NCBI RefSeq assembly: GCF_027533645.1
Contig: NZ_JAQAGY010000029.1
Span: 1 to 64,000 of the forward strand
Direction: 5' to 3'
DNA: 64,000 nucleotides
Source of the DNA: Paenibacillus caseinilyticus
Lineage (GTDB): Bacteria; Bacillota; Bacilli; Paenibacillales; NBRC-103111
The first letter of the stretch is position 1, and the number at the start of each line of letters is the position of its first letter. Under the pieces are notes generated by a model that was not told where the DNA came from, did no database searches, and saw only the letters and a list, made by a program, of their open reading frames with translations. Position numbers and translations under genes: made by a program. Shown in pieces: positions 53,252-61,898 of this stretch.

Positions 53252-53284
53252 TTTCACCTGAATTTCACCCTGCGGCGGTAAGCT
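53252..53284 (+). promoter_or_regulatory. TTTCAC direct-repeat promoter of the two-component operon
   Basis: TTTCAC (53252-53257) and TTTCAC (53263-53268) are 11 bp apart, then exactly 10 nt to TAAGCT (53279-53284). It implies autoregulation by the OmpR-family regulator encoded 30 nt downstream. Confidence 0.75.
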
Positions 53285-53313
53285 GAAGGGGCAGAAGAAG
53301 GAGGGTCGGAACG

Positions 53314-53988
53314 ATGAACATTTTGCTTGCGGAGGACGATGACCGGCTCGGTGAACTCGTCGCGCACATGCTGAAGAAGAAGGCGGGCTACCGCGTAGAC
53401 TGGGTGATGACGGGCGGCGATGCCTACGATTACGCGATGGCCGCCCATTACGATATATTGATCCTCGATTGGATGATGCCCGGCGGGGACGGGGTGGAGG
53501 CTTGCCGCCGGCTGCGCCGCTCCGGATACAGGGGCGCGGTGCTCATGCTGACGGCCAAGGACGCGTTGGAGAACCGGATCGAAGGGCTCGATGCGGGGGC
53601 CGACGATTATCTCGTGAAGCCGTTCGAGATCGACGAGCTGCTCGCCCGGCTGCGGGCGCTCTCCCGCCGCAATTACGCGCCGCTGAAGGAAGAGACGGTA
53701 ACGATCGGGGCGATTCTGCTGAACCGGACAGGCTATACGGTGCAGCTGGGGGAGGAGGCCATCCAGCTGACGCCCCGTGAATTCCAGCTGCTGGACATTC
53801 TCGCGTGCAACAAAGGTCAGGTGCTGTCGAGGGATGTGCTGCTGGACCGGATCTGGGGGTACGATGCGGAGGTGTCGGCGAAGACTGTCGATGCCACAGT
53901 GAAGCTGCTGCGTAAGAAGCTGGAGCCGCTCGGTGGACAGGAACTGGTGCAGAGCGTACGCGGAGTGGGGTACAAACTTGAAGACTAA
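53314..53988 (+). CDS. OmpR family response regulator
   Basis: 224 residues. Receiver with acidic pair (AEDDD), phosphoacceptor Asp52 in ILDWMMPGGDG, Thr80 and Lys102 (VKPFEID); winged-helix output (about 128-222) with PREFQLLDILACNKGQVLSRD and TVDATVKLLRKKL. AAGGAGG precedes the ATG. It overlaps or abuts the kinase gene. Its own promoter has TTTCAC direct repeats shared with the PspA operon and the small secreted protein gene, the probable local regulon. Confidence 0.93.
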   Translation: MNILLAEDDDRLGELVAHMLKKKAGYRVDWVMTGGDAYDYAMAAHYDILILDWMMPGGDGVEACRRLRRSGYRGAVLMLTAKDALENRIEGLDAGADDYLVKPFEIDELLARLRALSRRNYAPLKEETVTIGAILLNRTGYTVQLGEEAIQLTPREFQLLDILACNKGQVLSRDVLLDRIWGYDAEVSAKTVDATVKLLRKKLEPLGGQELVQSVRGVGYKLED

Positions 53989-54025
53989 ATGGCAGGCACT
54001 GCTGGATCGATTCAAAGGAGACGAT

Positions 54026-55405
54026 ATGTTCGGCCGGACGCAGCGGCGGTTGACCTTCGTGTACAGCGGCGTGCTGATGCTGTTCTTGGCTTTGTTCATC
54101 CTAATTTTCTACGGCATTCTCTACTATATGATCTGGAAGGACCAGGAGCAGGAGACGCTCTTACTCGCAGACCAAGAGCTGCAGGCGATCGTCAAGCATG
54201 TCGAGACGTACCGGGGGATCGATGCCCGGGCGCTCGAACGGGAGGGCGTCCTGTCTGAAGCGGAGGGCCAGCTCTTCAATTATATTGTCGGTCCAGACGG
54301 AGAGCTCGTCTATGGAACGGAAGCGGACCGGCGTATGCGGACCGAGCTGCTCGCGCTCGTCCAAGGAGGGGGGAGCGGGAGGGCCGGCATGCACCAGACG
54401 TCGCTGCGCTTCTCCGGAGAGCCGGCGAATGGGGAGGGGCGTCGGCCGCCCAGGGGCTACCGGCGGGGCAAGGAGCAGAACCAGCCCCTGGAGTTCCGAC
54501 TCCTGGTGGCGGAGCGGCCGATCCTGTCGGAGGGCCGGCAGCTCGGCACGCTCTATGTCGGTATGAACGTCTCGTATCACTACGAGCTGTTCTTGTGGCT
54601 GCGGCTCGTCCTCGCGGGGCTCGGCGTGCTCTTCTTCGGCGTCGCCTTATACATCAGCTGCCGGATGTCGAAGCGGGCGATGATCCCGATCCAGGCTTCC
54701 TATACGAAGCAGAGAGAGTTCGTAGCGGATGCGTCCCATGAGCTGCGGACCCCTCTCAGTGTCATGCTGTCGTCTATTGATGCGCTGGAGATGGAGCAGA
54801 CCGCGGAGACGGACCCGTTCGTCCGCAAGCTGCTCACCGGGATGAAGGAAGAAGTGAAGCGGATGAGCGGACTGGTCGGTGACCTGCTTACGCTCGCCAG
54901 GTCCGATATGCCGGAATACCGGCTCCAGCGGGAAGTCTTCGATCTGGAGCCGTACGCCCGAAGCACGGCGGATTCGATGCAGAGCCTTGCGGCGGCCAAG
55001 GGAATCCGTCTGATGGCGTCACTACCCGGCCCGCTGCCGGTATATGGCGATGCCGAGCGGCTGAAGCAGCTGCTGTACATTCTGCTCGACAATGCGGTCC
55101 AGTACACGGGGGAAGGCGGGGAAATCCGCTTGATCCTGAGAGAAGAAGGAAGCGGGGAGGCACGGAAGGCGGTCATTGAGGTGCAGGATACGGGGCTCGG
55201 CATTGCCGTAGAAGAGCAGCAGCGGATCTTCGACCGCTTCTACCGGGCGGACAAAGCCAGGAACCGCCGGCACGGAGGTCACGGTCTGGGGCTGGCCATC
55301 GCCAAGTGGATCGTGGACGCACACCGGGGCACGCTGGGAGTGGACAGCGCCCCGGGCCGGGGCAGCGTCTTCACGGTCCGGCTGCCGGCGGCCCAAGAGA
55401 CATAG
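54026..55405 (+). CDS. Sensor histidine kinase of the PspA-locus two-component system
   Basis: 459 residues. Two TM segments (about 13-36 and 183-208) flank an extracytoplasmic sensor of about 145 residues with an Arg/Gly-rich insert (about 115-145). HisKA with His at about 236 in DASHELRTPLSV; ATPase with N box LLDNAVQYTG, DTGLGI and GGHGLGLAIAKW. Start: ATG 54026 with AAAGGAG 5 nt upstream. A TTG at 53978 overlapping the regulator's end is also possible and would add 16 polar residues. The pairing with the upstream regulator is standard. Confidence 0.92.
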   Translation: MFGRTQRRLTFVYSGVLMLFLALFILIFYGILYYMIWKDQEQETLLLADQELQAIVKHVETYRGIDARALEREGVLSEAEGQLFNYIVGPDGELVYGTEADRRMRTELLALVQGGGSGRAGMHQTSLRFSGEPANGEGRRPPRGYRRGKEQNQPLEFRLLVAERPILSEGRQLGTLYVGMNVSYHYELFLWLRLVLAGLGVLFFGVALYISCRMSKRAMIPIQASYTKQREFVADASHELRTPLSVMLSSIDALEMEQTAETDPFVRKLLTGMKEEVKRMSGLVGDLLTLARSDMPEYRLQREVFDLEPYARSTADSMQSLAAAKGIRLMASLPGPLPVYGDAERLKQLLYILLDNAVQYTGEGGEIRLILREEGSGEARKAVIEVQDTGLGIAVEEQQRIFDRFYRADKARNRRHGGHGLGLAIAKWIVDAHRGTLGVDSAPGRGSVFTVRLPAAQET

Positions 55406-55469
55406 GGCCTCGGTTCGCTTCCCGCCTGCACCCGGACAAGCCCATCTTCCGCTCTGGAAGCCAAGAAGA

Positions 55470-55619
55470 GGCTGTGCCAAAAGGCAATTAATGATTTTTG
55501 ATCCCCCACATTGCATAGGAACTCAGCGATAAAAAATGACCTCATCCTCCACGTAACAATGGATTTTGAGGTCATTTTTGGGTTGTTCCCCTCTACTGGG
55601 AACACTTGTGGGACAGCCC
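55470..55619. mobile_element. MITE-like element / IS remnant with terminal inverted repeats
   Basis: About 150 nt bounded by imperfect inverted repeats: GGCTGTGCCAAAAG at the left (55470-55483) and the complement of GGCTGTCCCACAAG at the right (55605-55618), 12 of 14 matching. An inner hairpin (AAAAATGACCTCA with TGAGGTCATTTTT, 55532-55544 and 55567-55579) is followed by T or A runs on either strand and can act as a bidirectional terminator between the kinase and the GGDEF gene. No transposase and no clear target duplication. Confidence 0.5.
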
Positions 55620-55631
55620 CGCTGCTCACGT

Positions 55632-56273
55632 TCACTCGCGTTTGGCGGCCTTCGCTTGATACATATGGCGGTCGGCCGTCTTGATCAGCCCGTACAAATC
55701 CCGGGAATCATCCGGGTACAAGGAGGAGCCGATCGATATGGCGATGTGCATGCCGTACTGCTCCGACAGGCGGGCGCATTCGTCTTGGAGCCGCAGCAGC
55801 ATGGCCTGCAGCCCTTCGTTGTCCTTGTACTGGCCGAGGACGACGAATTCATCGCCACCCCAGCGGGCGACGACATCGCTCTGACGGGTATGGCGGAGGA
55901 GCAGCCCGCTGATCGCGCGGAGAACTTTGTCGCCGGTGTGGTGGCTGTACCGGTCGTTGATCTCCTTGAAATTATCGCAGTCCATGACCAGGACGTACAG
56001 CTTGGCCCCGTTGCGGTTTGCCAGGGCGCCCATCTTGTCGAAGGAGGCCGTGACGAACCTGCGGTTGTACAGATTCGTTAACGAATCTTTCTCGCTGTAA
56101 TATTTGGCCCGGTCATACTGCAGTCCCGCCCACCAGGCCAAAAAAAGCAGCAGGGGGTACCCCAGCAGGTCAGCGGTATCGACAATCCCGTCGCGGAAAT
56201 AGTAGTAAATCAGATAAGAGGTGTGAACAAAGGCAATGATAGCCGTAGTGGTCAGCCTGCCCAAATATTTCAA
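55632..56273 (-). CDS. Membrane diguanylate cyclase (GGDEF protein)
   Basis: 213 residues. Two TM helices (about 8-26 and 36-52), then a GGDEF domain (about 55-210) with the DSLTNLYNRRF signature, WGGDEFVVL with the active GGDEF intact, and an IGSSLYPDD stretch. It would make cyclic di-GMP from GTP. The I-site (RxxD) is RQSD four residues ahead of the WGG, so product inhibition is plausible. It has no extra sensor domain. The gene ends against the MITE-like element. Confidence 0.9.
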   Translation of the reverse strand: MKYLGRLTTTAIIAFVHTSYLIYYYFRDGIVDTADLLGYPLLLFLAWWAGLQYDRAKYYSEKDSLTNLYNRRFVTASFDKMGALANRNGAKLYVLVMDCDNFKEINDRYSHHTGDKVLRAISGLLLRHTRQSDVVARWGGDEFVVLGQYKDNEGLQAMLLRLQDECARLSEQYGMHIAISIGSSLYPDDSRDLYGLIKTADRHMYQAKAAKRE

Positions 56274-56514
56274 GGAATCTCATCCTTTGGATTAGTTCTA
56301 AAGGCCTATGTGATGGAGCTTTTATTGTAACAGAAGAGAGAAGCTATCGCCAACTTGTCGATGGCTGGAGGAACAACGCTTCAGCTGCACGGACACCCCC
56401 TGTAAAGGTATGATCCAAACCCCTCATCCGTATACGCTCTGCCGCCGGAAAGATCAGGGAGCAGCCGCAGGCCGCTGCCCGGACGGGAAGTTCGCCTCTG
56501 CTGCCAGGCACACA
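56274..56514. other. Intergenic region between GGDEF and BrkB genes
   Basis: About 300 nt in total with the terminator next listed; no gene or confident site is seen in it. Confidence 0.3.
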
Positions 56515-56548
56515 GCAAAACCGGTTCCCGTTAAGCCGGGAGCCGGTT
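56515..56548 (-). terminator. Terminator of the BrkB/YihY gene
   Basis: 12-bp stem AACCGGTTCCCG/CGGGAGCCGGTT with one wobble pair (56519-56530 with 56537-56548) and TTTTGC behind it on the minus strand. Confidence 0.7.
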
Positions 56549-56574
56549 CCATGAAGGCCGTGTAAGGTAAGCGT

Positions 56575-57600
56575 TCAGGAAGAAAGCGGCCTATCTCCGT
56601 TCCCCTTATCCTTCTTCTTGCCGAGAGGCAGCGACAGCGCGAACTTCTTGCAGGCCGCCTTTTGTTTGCCGTTGCGGTCAAAATGCAGGGTGGCATTGAT
56701 CTCCCCGCCGAGGATGATAATGATGCTCGACAGGTAGAGCCAGGTCAGCAGAACGATGATGCCGCCGATGCTGCCATATGTCTTGGTGTAGTTGCCGAAG
56801 TTGTTGACGTAGAACGAGAACAGCAGCGAGGTGACGACCCAGCCGAGCGTAGCGAATACGGCGCCGGGCATCACTTCCTTGAAGGTGAGCCTCAGGTTCG
56901 GCACATAGCTGTACAGGAGCATGAAGACGATCACCATGGTCACGAGCGGTATCACGTACTGGGCGATGCCCCAGATGACGTCGAAGGAGCCGGGCAGATG
57001 CACGAACTTGTAGATGGTCTCCCCGATCACCCGGCCGAAGATCAGCATGACGAAGGAGAAGCCAATAACGACCGCCAGCACCAGCGTGAAGGCGAGCGAG
57101 ATCAGCTTTACTTTCCAGAATGGGCGGTCTTCTTCCGCGTCATACGCTTTGTTGAGCGACTTGATCACGGCGCTGACCCCGTTGGAGGCCGACCACAGCG
57201 TCGCCAGCAGCCCGATGGAGAGAAGCGAGCCGCTCTGCGATTTCTGGATTTCGGCTAAGACCTCCCGGATGGTCTGGGTCGAGAGATCCGGCAGCACCCG
57301 CGAGATGCTGTCGATGGCATCCTTAGCTGTCAGGTCGGTGAAGCTCAGGACGGCGACCAGGAAGATGAGGAACGGGAAGAAGGACAAGATGAGGTAATAC
57401 GTGAGCTGAGCCCCCATCGCCGGCACCTCGTCGTCTTGGAACCGACAGTACAGGCTCTCGGCGAGCAGCCTCAGCTTCATCTTGGGGGCGGGACCCCCGA
57501 TTCCCGTTCCGGTCCCGGGGGCTTCCCGGTGTTCCCCGTTATGCGAATAGCCGCTGAAGGTTCCCTGGGGCGGTTTGCGGTTCTTATGTATCGCTTTCAT
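56575..57600 (-). CDS. YihY/BrkB family membrane protein
   Basis: 341 residues. A 45-residue polar N-terminus, then six TM segments in the BrkB pattern (YYLILSFFPFLIFLVAVLSF; LSIGLLATLWSASNGV; FGRVIGETIYKFVH; the YGSIGGIIVLLTWLYLSSIIIILGGEINA hallmark at about 285-315). A basic C-terminal tail follows. Members were once thought to be RNase BN; the real role is unknown (a possible transporter or lipid-related protein). GAGGAG lies 10 nt ahead of the ATG. Confidence 0.9.
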   Translation of the reverse strand: MKAIHKNRKPPQGTFSGYSHNGEHREAPGTGTGIGGPAPKMKLRLLAESLYCRFQDDEVPAMGAQLTYYLILSFFPFLIFLVAVLSFTDLTAKDAIDSISRVLPDLSTQTIREVLAEIQKSQSGSLLSIGLLATLWSASNGVSAVIKSLNKAYDAEEDRPFWKVKLISLAFTLVLAVVIGFSFVMLIFGRVIGETIYKFVHLPGSFDVIWGIAQYVIPLVTMVIVFMLLYSYVPNLRLTFKEVMPGAVFATLGWVVTSLLFSFYVNNFGNYTKTYGSIGGIIVLLTWLYLSSIIIILGGEINATLHFDRNGKQKAACKKFALSLPLGKKKDKGNGDRPLSS

Positions 57601-57829
57601 GGGCGGTTTCTCCTCTCAAGGCATCGGATGGTTTCGGTCAGTAAGTTACCTAGTACTTACCCGTCCGAATCTATCGCTGAATCAAGGGGAGGCCGCGCCG
57701 CGCAAGGCCTGGGAGACACGTAGCGGCCTTAGGGCCCTTCTCTGCCGTACCCGGGTTTAGACCCCGCCGCTTGCGGTTAATCATCTCTTGGCGCCGCATT
57801 CCCGAGGAGCGCAAGGAGGCATATTGACC

Positions 57830-58063
57830 ATGCAAAAGGAAACGACTCAGATGCAATTTATAACGCAGAACCCGATGGCACCGGATACTGAGTACGTGCT
57901 TATCGTGCATACGGACCGGGACATTCATATAGAAGAAGGCCTCTTTCAACCTGTTGATATTCACCGGTACGTAGAGCGGCACCGAATGAGCCCCGAGTGG
58001 GTGGAGATGATCACCAAGCAGGAGTTCAATGATCGGCTGGACCGTATGTTGACCGAATTCTAA
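57830..58063 (+). CDS. Small acidic protein of unknown function
   Basis: 77 residues, soluble, starting MQKETTQMQFITQNPMAPDTEY. The middle (YVLIVHTDRDIHIEEGLFQPVDIHRYVERHRMSPEWVEMI) reads as one beta hairpin and two helices. No family is recognised. AAGGAGG lies 10 nt upstream, a strong sign that it is expressed. It stands alone between the divergent BrkB gene and the next unknown gene. Confidence 0.6.
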   Translation: MQKETTQMQFITQNPMAPDTEYVLIVHTDRDIHIEEGLFQPVDIHRYVERHRMSPEWVEMITKQEFNDRLDRMLTEF

Positions 58064-58298
58064 CGAACAGTGTTACCTAGCCCCGTTAACGCCAGGAGGT
58101 GTGAGGCTGGGATCTTCCGCTTCGCTTCACGAATGGAAGGCAGCGGCCGATATATACAATAAGGCAGTTAGAATAAGGCATATGGGAGCAGCCCTTAAGG
58201 GGCCGCTGCTTGCCTGCGCTTCCTGCGATAAGCCAAACATGCTAGGATAGAAGAGAGAACGATAGAGAAACAGGCAGCGAAGAGCGGGGTGACATCGG
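58064..58298. other. Intergenic region between two small unknown genes
   Basis: About 235 nt. No gene is visible; a TAGGATAGA stretch near 58242 could be part of a promoter for the next gene but lacks a clear -35. Confidence 0.25.
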
Positions 58299-58736
58299 AT
58301 GTTCTTAGAAAGTTTTTTTCAACGGATGAAGCGCGGGGAGTTCAATAACTACCCCAATCTGATTCCGCTGCACCAAGGCTTGGCCTACACGGTGAAGCTG
58401 CCGGATATGGTGACGAATCTGCTGATCGTTCCCTACGAATATACGGGACTGGCTTACATAGAGCCTCTTCCGAATCCGGGGAATACGATTAATATTTATC
58501 CGTACTATAACGGCCAGGTCATCGAAGAATTCGAACTTTCCCATGGAACGGATCTGCACAAGCCGACGACGGAGGAAGCGGTGCTCGAGCGGCTGTACAA
58601 GAATGCCTGGGAGCTTCAGCAGGCGCTGGCTCCCCGGGGCGGTTCCTTCGAGGACTACATCGTGAAAGTCAAAGGCACAATCGAGTTTCTGCGGTACTTC
58701 AACTCTGCAGTGAAGGTGAACAACAAAATTTCGTAG
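58299..58736 (+). CDS. Uncharacterised 145-residue protein
   Basis: Soluble protein starting MFLESFFQRMKRGEFNNYPN, with alternating strands in the first half (LAYTVKLPDMVTNLLIVPYEYTGLAYIEPL) and helices in the second (EEAVLERLYKNAWELQQAL). No family is recognised. A GGGGTGA site lies 7 nt ahead of the ATG. The DUF1294 gene follows after 28 nt and is probably co-transcribed. Confidence 0.6.
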   Translation: MFLESFFQRMKRGEFNNYPNLIPLHQGLAYTVKLPDMVTNLLIVPYEYTGLAYIEPLPNPGNTINIYPYYNGQVIEEFELSHGTDLHKPTTEEAVLERLYKNAWELQQALAPRGGSFEDYIVKVKGTIEFLRYFNSAVKVNNKIS

Positions 58737-58764
58737 CGGGTATGCGCTTGGGAGGTGGAGCCCG

Positions 58765-59046
58765 GTGGTTGTGCTGCTCGCCTATCTCGCCGTCATGAAT
58801 GCGGCCGGCTTTGCAGTGATGGGCTCAGACAAATCGCGTGCACGGAAGGGCGGCCGCCGCCGGGTGCCGGAGAAGCGGCTGTTCCTTCTTGCTGGGGCAG
58901 GGGGATCGCTTGGGGTATGGATCGCTATGCGTTTCTTCCGGCACAAGACCCAGCATCAGAGCTTCGTGATCGGCGTTCCGGCGATCCTGATCGTTCAGGT
59001 GCTGGCAGGATTGTATGTATTCGATCTGCTCCGGTCTGTCCGCTGA
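58765..59046 (+). CDS. DUF1294 family small membrane protein
   Basis: 93 residues with three hydrophobic segments and the DUF1294 core: GSDKSRARKGGRRRVPEKRLFLLAGAGGSLGVWIAMRFFRHKTQHQSF (about 21-68). The function of this family is unknown. GGGAGGTGGAG lies 7 nt before the GTG at 58765; a second GTG two codons on is an alternative. It is downstream of the unknown 145-residue gene and followed by a terminator. Confidence 0.8.
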   Translation: MVVLLAYLAVMNAAGFAVMGSDKSRARKGGRRRVPEKRLFLLAGAGGSLGVWIAMRFFRHKTQHQSFVIGVPAILIVQVLAGLYVFDLLRSVR

Positions 59047-59066
59047 TGGAAGGCAGGAACGGGAAC

Positions 59067-59098
59067 AAAGCGTCCGCAGGTGCGGGCGCTTTTTCTTG
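59067..59098 (+). terminator. Terminator of the DUF1294 gene
   Basis: 11-bp stem AAAGCGTCCGC/GCGGGCGCTTT (59067-59077 with 59082-59092) with one wobble, followed by TTTCTTG. Confidence 0.8.
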
Positions 59099-59149
59099 TA
59101 CCGGGACGCCCGCAGGCCGAGTGAAGCAGATCCCGGGCTTCCCTAACAC

Positions 59150-59340
59150 GGAAATCACCGGGCCGTTAGTCCACGCCATCGCGGAAGTGCTTCACAAAGT
59201 GCCTGTCTCCCTTGTAGAGAAGGTCCTACGCCGTCCATTCCAGCGTCGAGAGAATCTGCTCCCGGAGCTGCTGTACAGCCCAGGTAGAATACCTCCTCCT
59301 CAGGTCCCTTCGGACTGACGCCGGCCTCCATGAAGGTAGT
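59150..59340 (-). pseudogene. Possible remnant of an unrecognised gene
   Basis: On the minus strand a frame reads AVQQLREQILSTLEW and, after an in-frame TAG, DLLYKGDRHFVKHFRDGVD, which has the look of a C-terminal helical tail. A different frame upstream reads FMEAGVSPKGPEEEV. No family is recognised and the breakage makes any product unlikely. Confidence 0.25.
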
Positions 59341-59402
59341 GTGCTCAGCATGCGGATTCCGGATTCCTGCGTTGTCCAAGGGCGGAAGACGGGTGTGTTT
59401 TC

Positions 59403-59432
59403 TTGACAGGGGTTCCCGCGCAACGTTATATT
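59403..59432 (+). promoter_or_regulatory. SigA-type promoter of the TetR gene
   Basis: TTGACA (59403-59408) and TATATT (59427-59432) with an 18-nt spacer (or TTATAT with 17). It lies 45 nt ahead of the start codon. Confidence 0.6.
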
Positions 59433-59476
59433 TCAACGTAAAGAACCAGACTTGGGAAGACCGGGGGGATGCCTTG

Positions 59477-60133
59477 ATGGGCCGCAGACGAAAGGGAACG
59501 GGGACGGAAGACCTGCTCGAGACCCGCAAGCGGATCGTGGAGACCGCCCACCGGCTGTTCATGGAGCTCGGGTACCGTGCCGTATCGACACGGCTTATTG
59601 CCGATGCCTGCGGCCTGACCCAGCCGGCGCTCTATCATCACTTTGCGGACAAGCAGGAGCTCTATCTCGAAGTCATCCGGGAGAGCATAGCGAAGAACCG
59701 CAGTGCCCTCGAGCGGATCACGCAGGGGGGCGGGCCGCTGGAGGAAAGGCTGCGCCGAGCCGCAGCCTACCTTCTCCTGAACGCACCGCCGAACATGAAT
59801 GTCATGTTCCACGACATGAGATATGAACTTGCCGAAGCATCGCGGGCCGCGGTGCATGAGGGATTCCGGCATGGGTTCGTGGAACCCCTCGCCTCGCTCT
59901 TCGAAGAAGGGCAGCGGGAAGGCTGGCTGAGGGGCGCTCCAGAGGGCGGAGCGGATCCGTATACGGCGGCCTTCCTGCTGCTCAGCGTCAGCCGCTCCAT
60001 GCTCCACGCGGGGAGCGGCGCAGAAGGGCTGCCGCCGGGAGGGCTGGAGCGGACGGCGGAGGAGCGGGCCGCCATGGCGGTGGACATGCTGCTCCATGGG
60101 ATGGTGCGCCGCACCGGGGAGCAGGCCGTGTAG
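59477..60133 (+). CDS. TetR family transcriptional regulator
   Basis: 218 residues. An N-terminal TetR helix-turn-helix (about 14-60) with ETAHRLFMELGYRAVSTRLIADACGLTQPALYHHFADKQELYLEV; the ligand-binding helical domain (about 70-215) is variable, and its ligand is unknown. ATG 59477 has GGGGGGAT 7 nt upstream; reading further upstream gives a non-conserved leader. No efflux or enzyme gene is adjacent on the same strand, so the target is not evident. Confidence 0.85.
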   Translation: MGRRRKGTGTEDLLETRKRIVETAHRLFMELGYRAVSTRLIADACGLTQPALYHHFADKQELYLEVIRESIAKNRSALERITQGGGPLEERLRRAAAYLLLNAPPNMNVMFHDMRYELAEASRAAVHEGFRHGFVEPLASLFEEGQREGWLRGAPEGGADPYTAAFLLLSVSRSMLHAGSGAEGLPPGGLERTAEERAAMAVDMLLHGMVRRTGEQAV

Positions 60134-60320
60134 CAAGGCGGCCTGGACAGTGGCCGCCGCCCTGCAAGCATAGGAAGCGGGACGGGGAGACTTCATTCAC
60201 CCGGATCGACGGCCGTACAGGGCTATGTCCGAGCCCGCTTAGGTGAGGCGCGATGGCGCCCCAGCTAAGCCTGTTCATGGCTGCCTCGTGCATGCAGCTT
60301 TCCCAGGCGGTACGGCTGCC

Positions 60321-60656
60321 TTATTTGCGGATCGTAACGCGCGTGCCGATGGACACGTTCGCGGCCAGCGCATTTACGTCCCGGTTCAGCAATCGGATGC
60401 ATCCGTGGGAGACGGCGTGCCCGATAGAGGACGGATTGTTCGTTCCATGGATACCGTAATGCGGCTTGGAGAGGCCCATCCAGAACGATCCGTAGGGACC
60501 GCCGGGATTCGGGACTTTGTTGACGATCTTATATTCTCCCTCAGGCGATTGGGTGAGCATGGCTCCGACCGCTATCGGATACGTATTGCGTACGATATTG
60601 CCTTCGAGCAGATGGAGTTTGCGGTCGGACAAGTCCACAATAATCCGGTAGGCCAT
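60321..60656 (-). CDS. L,D-transpeptidase (YkuD/ErfK domain) without signal peptide
   Basis: 111 residues, a bare YkuD domain. It starts [19 protein letters not shown]; the active site [12 protein letters not shown] with nucleophile Cys is at about 86 and the [12 protein letters not shown] loop with His at about 69. Such enzymes make 3-3 crosslinks in peptidoglycan or act on spore wall. There is no signal peptide, LysM or TM segment, so export is unexplained. A good GGGAGGTGA site lies 8 nt upstream. Convergent with the TetR gene and divergent from the CorA gene. Confidence 0.88.
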   Translation of the reverse strand: MAYRIIVDLSDRKLHLLEGNIVRNTYPIAVGAMLTQSPEGEYKIVNKVPNPGGPYGSFWMGLSKPHYGIHGTNNPSSIGHAVSHGCIRLLNRDVNALAANVSIGTRVTIRK

Positions 60657-60800
60657 AAGGGAATCACCTCCCTGTTCGTGTTTCCTGCTCTCATCCTATG
60701 CGGGAAGCGTTCCTCTTTGAACCTTTACGGACCGGGGGATTTCCGTTGTGCCGTCTGGAGCACAATCCATTATTTGTTTAGGAATCGGGTGAACGAGTGC

Positions 60801-61748
60801 ATGCTGCGAATTTGCGCTGTAACCATTAACCGGCAGTTCCTGCCTTCAATTTCCCTGCAGGAGCTCGGCAGTCCCGGCCTCCTGTGGTATTGGGCGGATT
60901 TCAGCGAACCGACGGAAGACGAGGCGCTCCTGCTCGATAGTCATTTTCACTTTCACCCGCTGGCGGTGGAAGACTGCTACTACCTGCTGCAGCGCCCGAA
61001 GCTTGAGCACTACGAAGACGTGCACTTCATGATCCTGCATGCATTGGATCCGCAGAAGCTGTCCGCACGGGAGGTCGATATGTTTATCGGTCCGAATTTC
61101 ATCGTCACGTATCACAAAGATGCGCTGAGAGAGCTCGATGAGGCGTGGGCCCGAATCCAGAGGAAGGAGAATTGGAGGAAAGGTCACCTCTATGCGGCCT
61201 ACTCTGTCATGGACAAACTCGTTGACCAATACTTCCCGGCAGTTCATGAACTGGAGGACGGTCTGCTTTCCATCGAATCGAGGCCCCGCCGGCGTTCGGT
61301 GCAGGCGCTGATGGACGAGGTATTCGACACGCGTTCCCGCCTGCTCAAGCTGCGCAAGACCATCGTCCCGATGCGCGATCTGTTATACCGCTTGATCAAC
61401 TCCGACCGGGTCGAAGGCGTGAGGGAGCATCTGTACTACTTCACCGACGTCTATGACCACCTGCTGAAGCTTGCGGAGATGATTGAAGCCAACAGGGAGG
61501 TGACGGCGGATATGCGGGATCATTACATCTCGCTGAACGCCAACCGGATGAACAGTATCATGAAGACGCTCACCGTCATCACGACGATATTCATGCCGCT
61601 CACTTTCATTGCGGGCATCTACGGGATGAACTTCGAGTATATGCCGGAGTTGTCCTGGCACGGGGGATATTTTGCCGTCCTGGGGGTTATGCTGGGGCTC
61701 GGCGCGGGGATGTATCTGTGGTTCCGCCGCAAGGGATGGTTCGAGTAG
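60801..61748 (+). CDS. CorA family magnesium transporter
   Basis: 315 residues. A long cytoplasmic alpha/beta domain with the stalk helix, then two C-terminal TM helices (about 254-276 and 286-308) and the YGMNF signature (about 279-283) that forms the ion entrance. It imports Mg2+ (or Co2+/Ni2+) across the membrane. The start is uncertain: ATG 60801 has a weak GGGTGA; a GTG at 60789 (12 nt earlier) has AGGAA. A much longer in-frame extension overlaps the L,D-transpeptidase gene and is rejected. Confidence 0.9.
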   Translation: MLRICAVTINRQFLPSISLQELGSPGLLWYWADFSEPTEDEALLLDSHFHFHPLAVEDCYYLLQRPKLEHYEDVHFMILHALDPQKLSAREVDMFIGPNFIVTYHKDALRELDEAWARIQRKENWRKGHLYAAYSVMDKLVDQYFPAVHELEDGLLSIESRPRRRSVQALMDEVFDTRSRLLKLRKTIVPMRDLLYRLINSDRVEGVREHLYYFTDVYDHLLKLAEMIEANREVTADMRDHYISLNANRMNSIMKTLTVITTIFMPLTFIAGIYGMNFEYMPELSWHGGYFAVLGVMLGLGAGMYLWFRRKGWFE

Positions 61749-61898
61749 GGAGGGCCGTCTTCCCAAAGGGATGCTTCCAAGCCCGTACCCAAATAAGCTA
61801 TAATCTAGGAGACGCTGCAGGCGCGGCGTCCGCTTCCCTGTGCCCTCGAGGCCGGGAAAGCCTATATAGAATAGAGATAGGATAGGAGAGTGCTGCAG

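Noticed and set aside
59155-59562. Minus-strand frame opposite the TetR promoter as a gene
   Set aside because: It has no ribosome site and overlaps a convincing promoter; only a remnant is listed.
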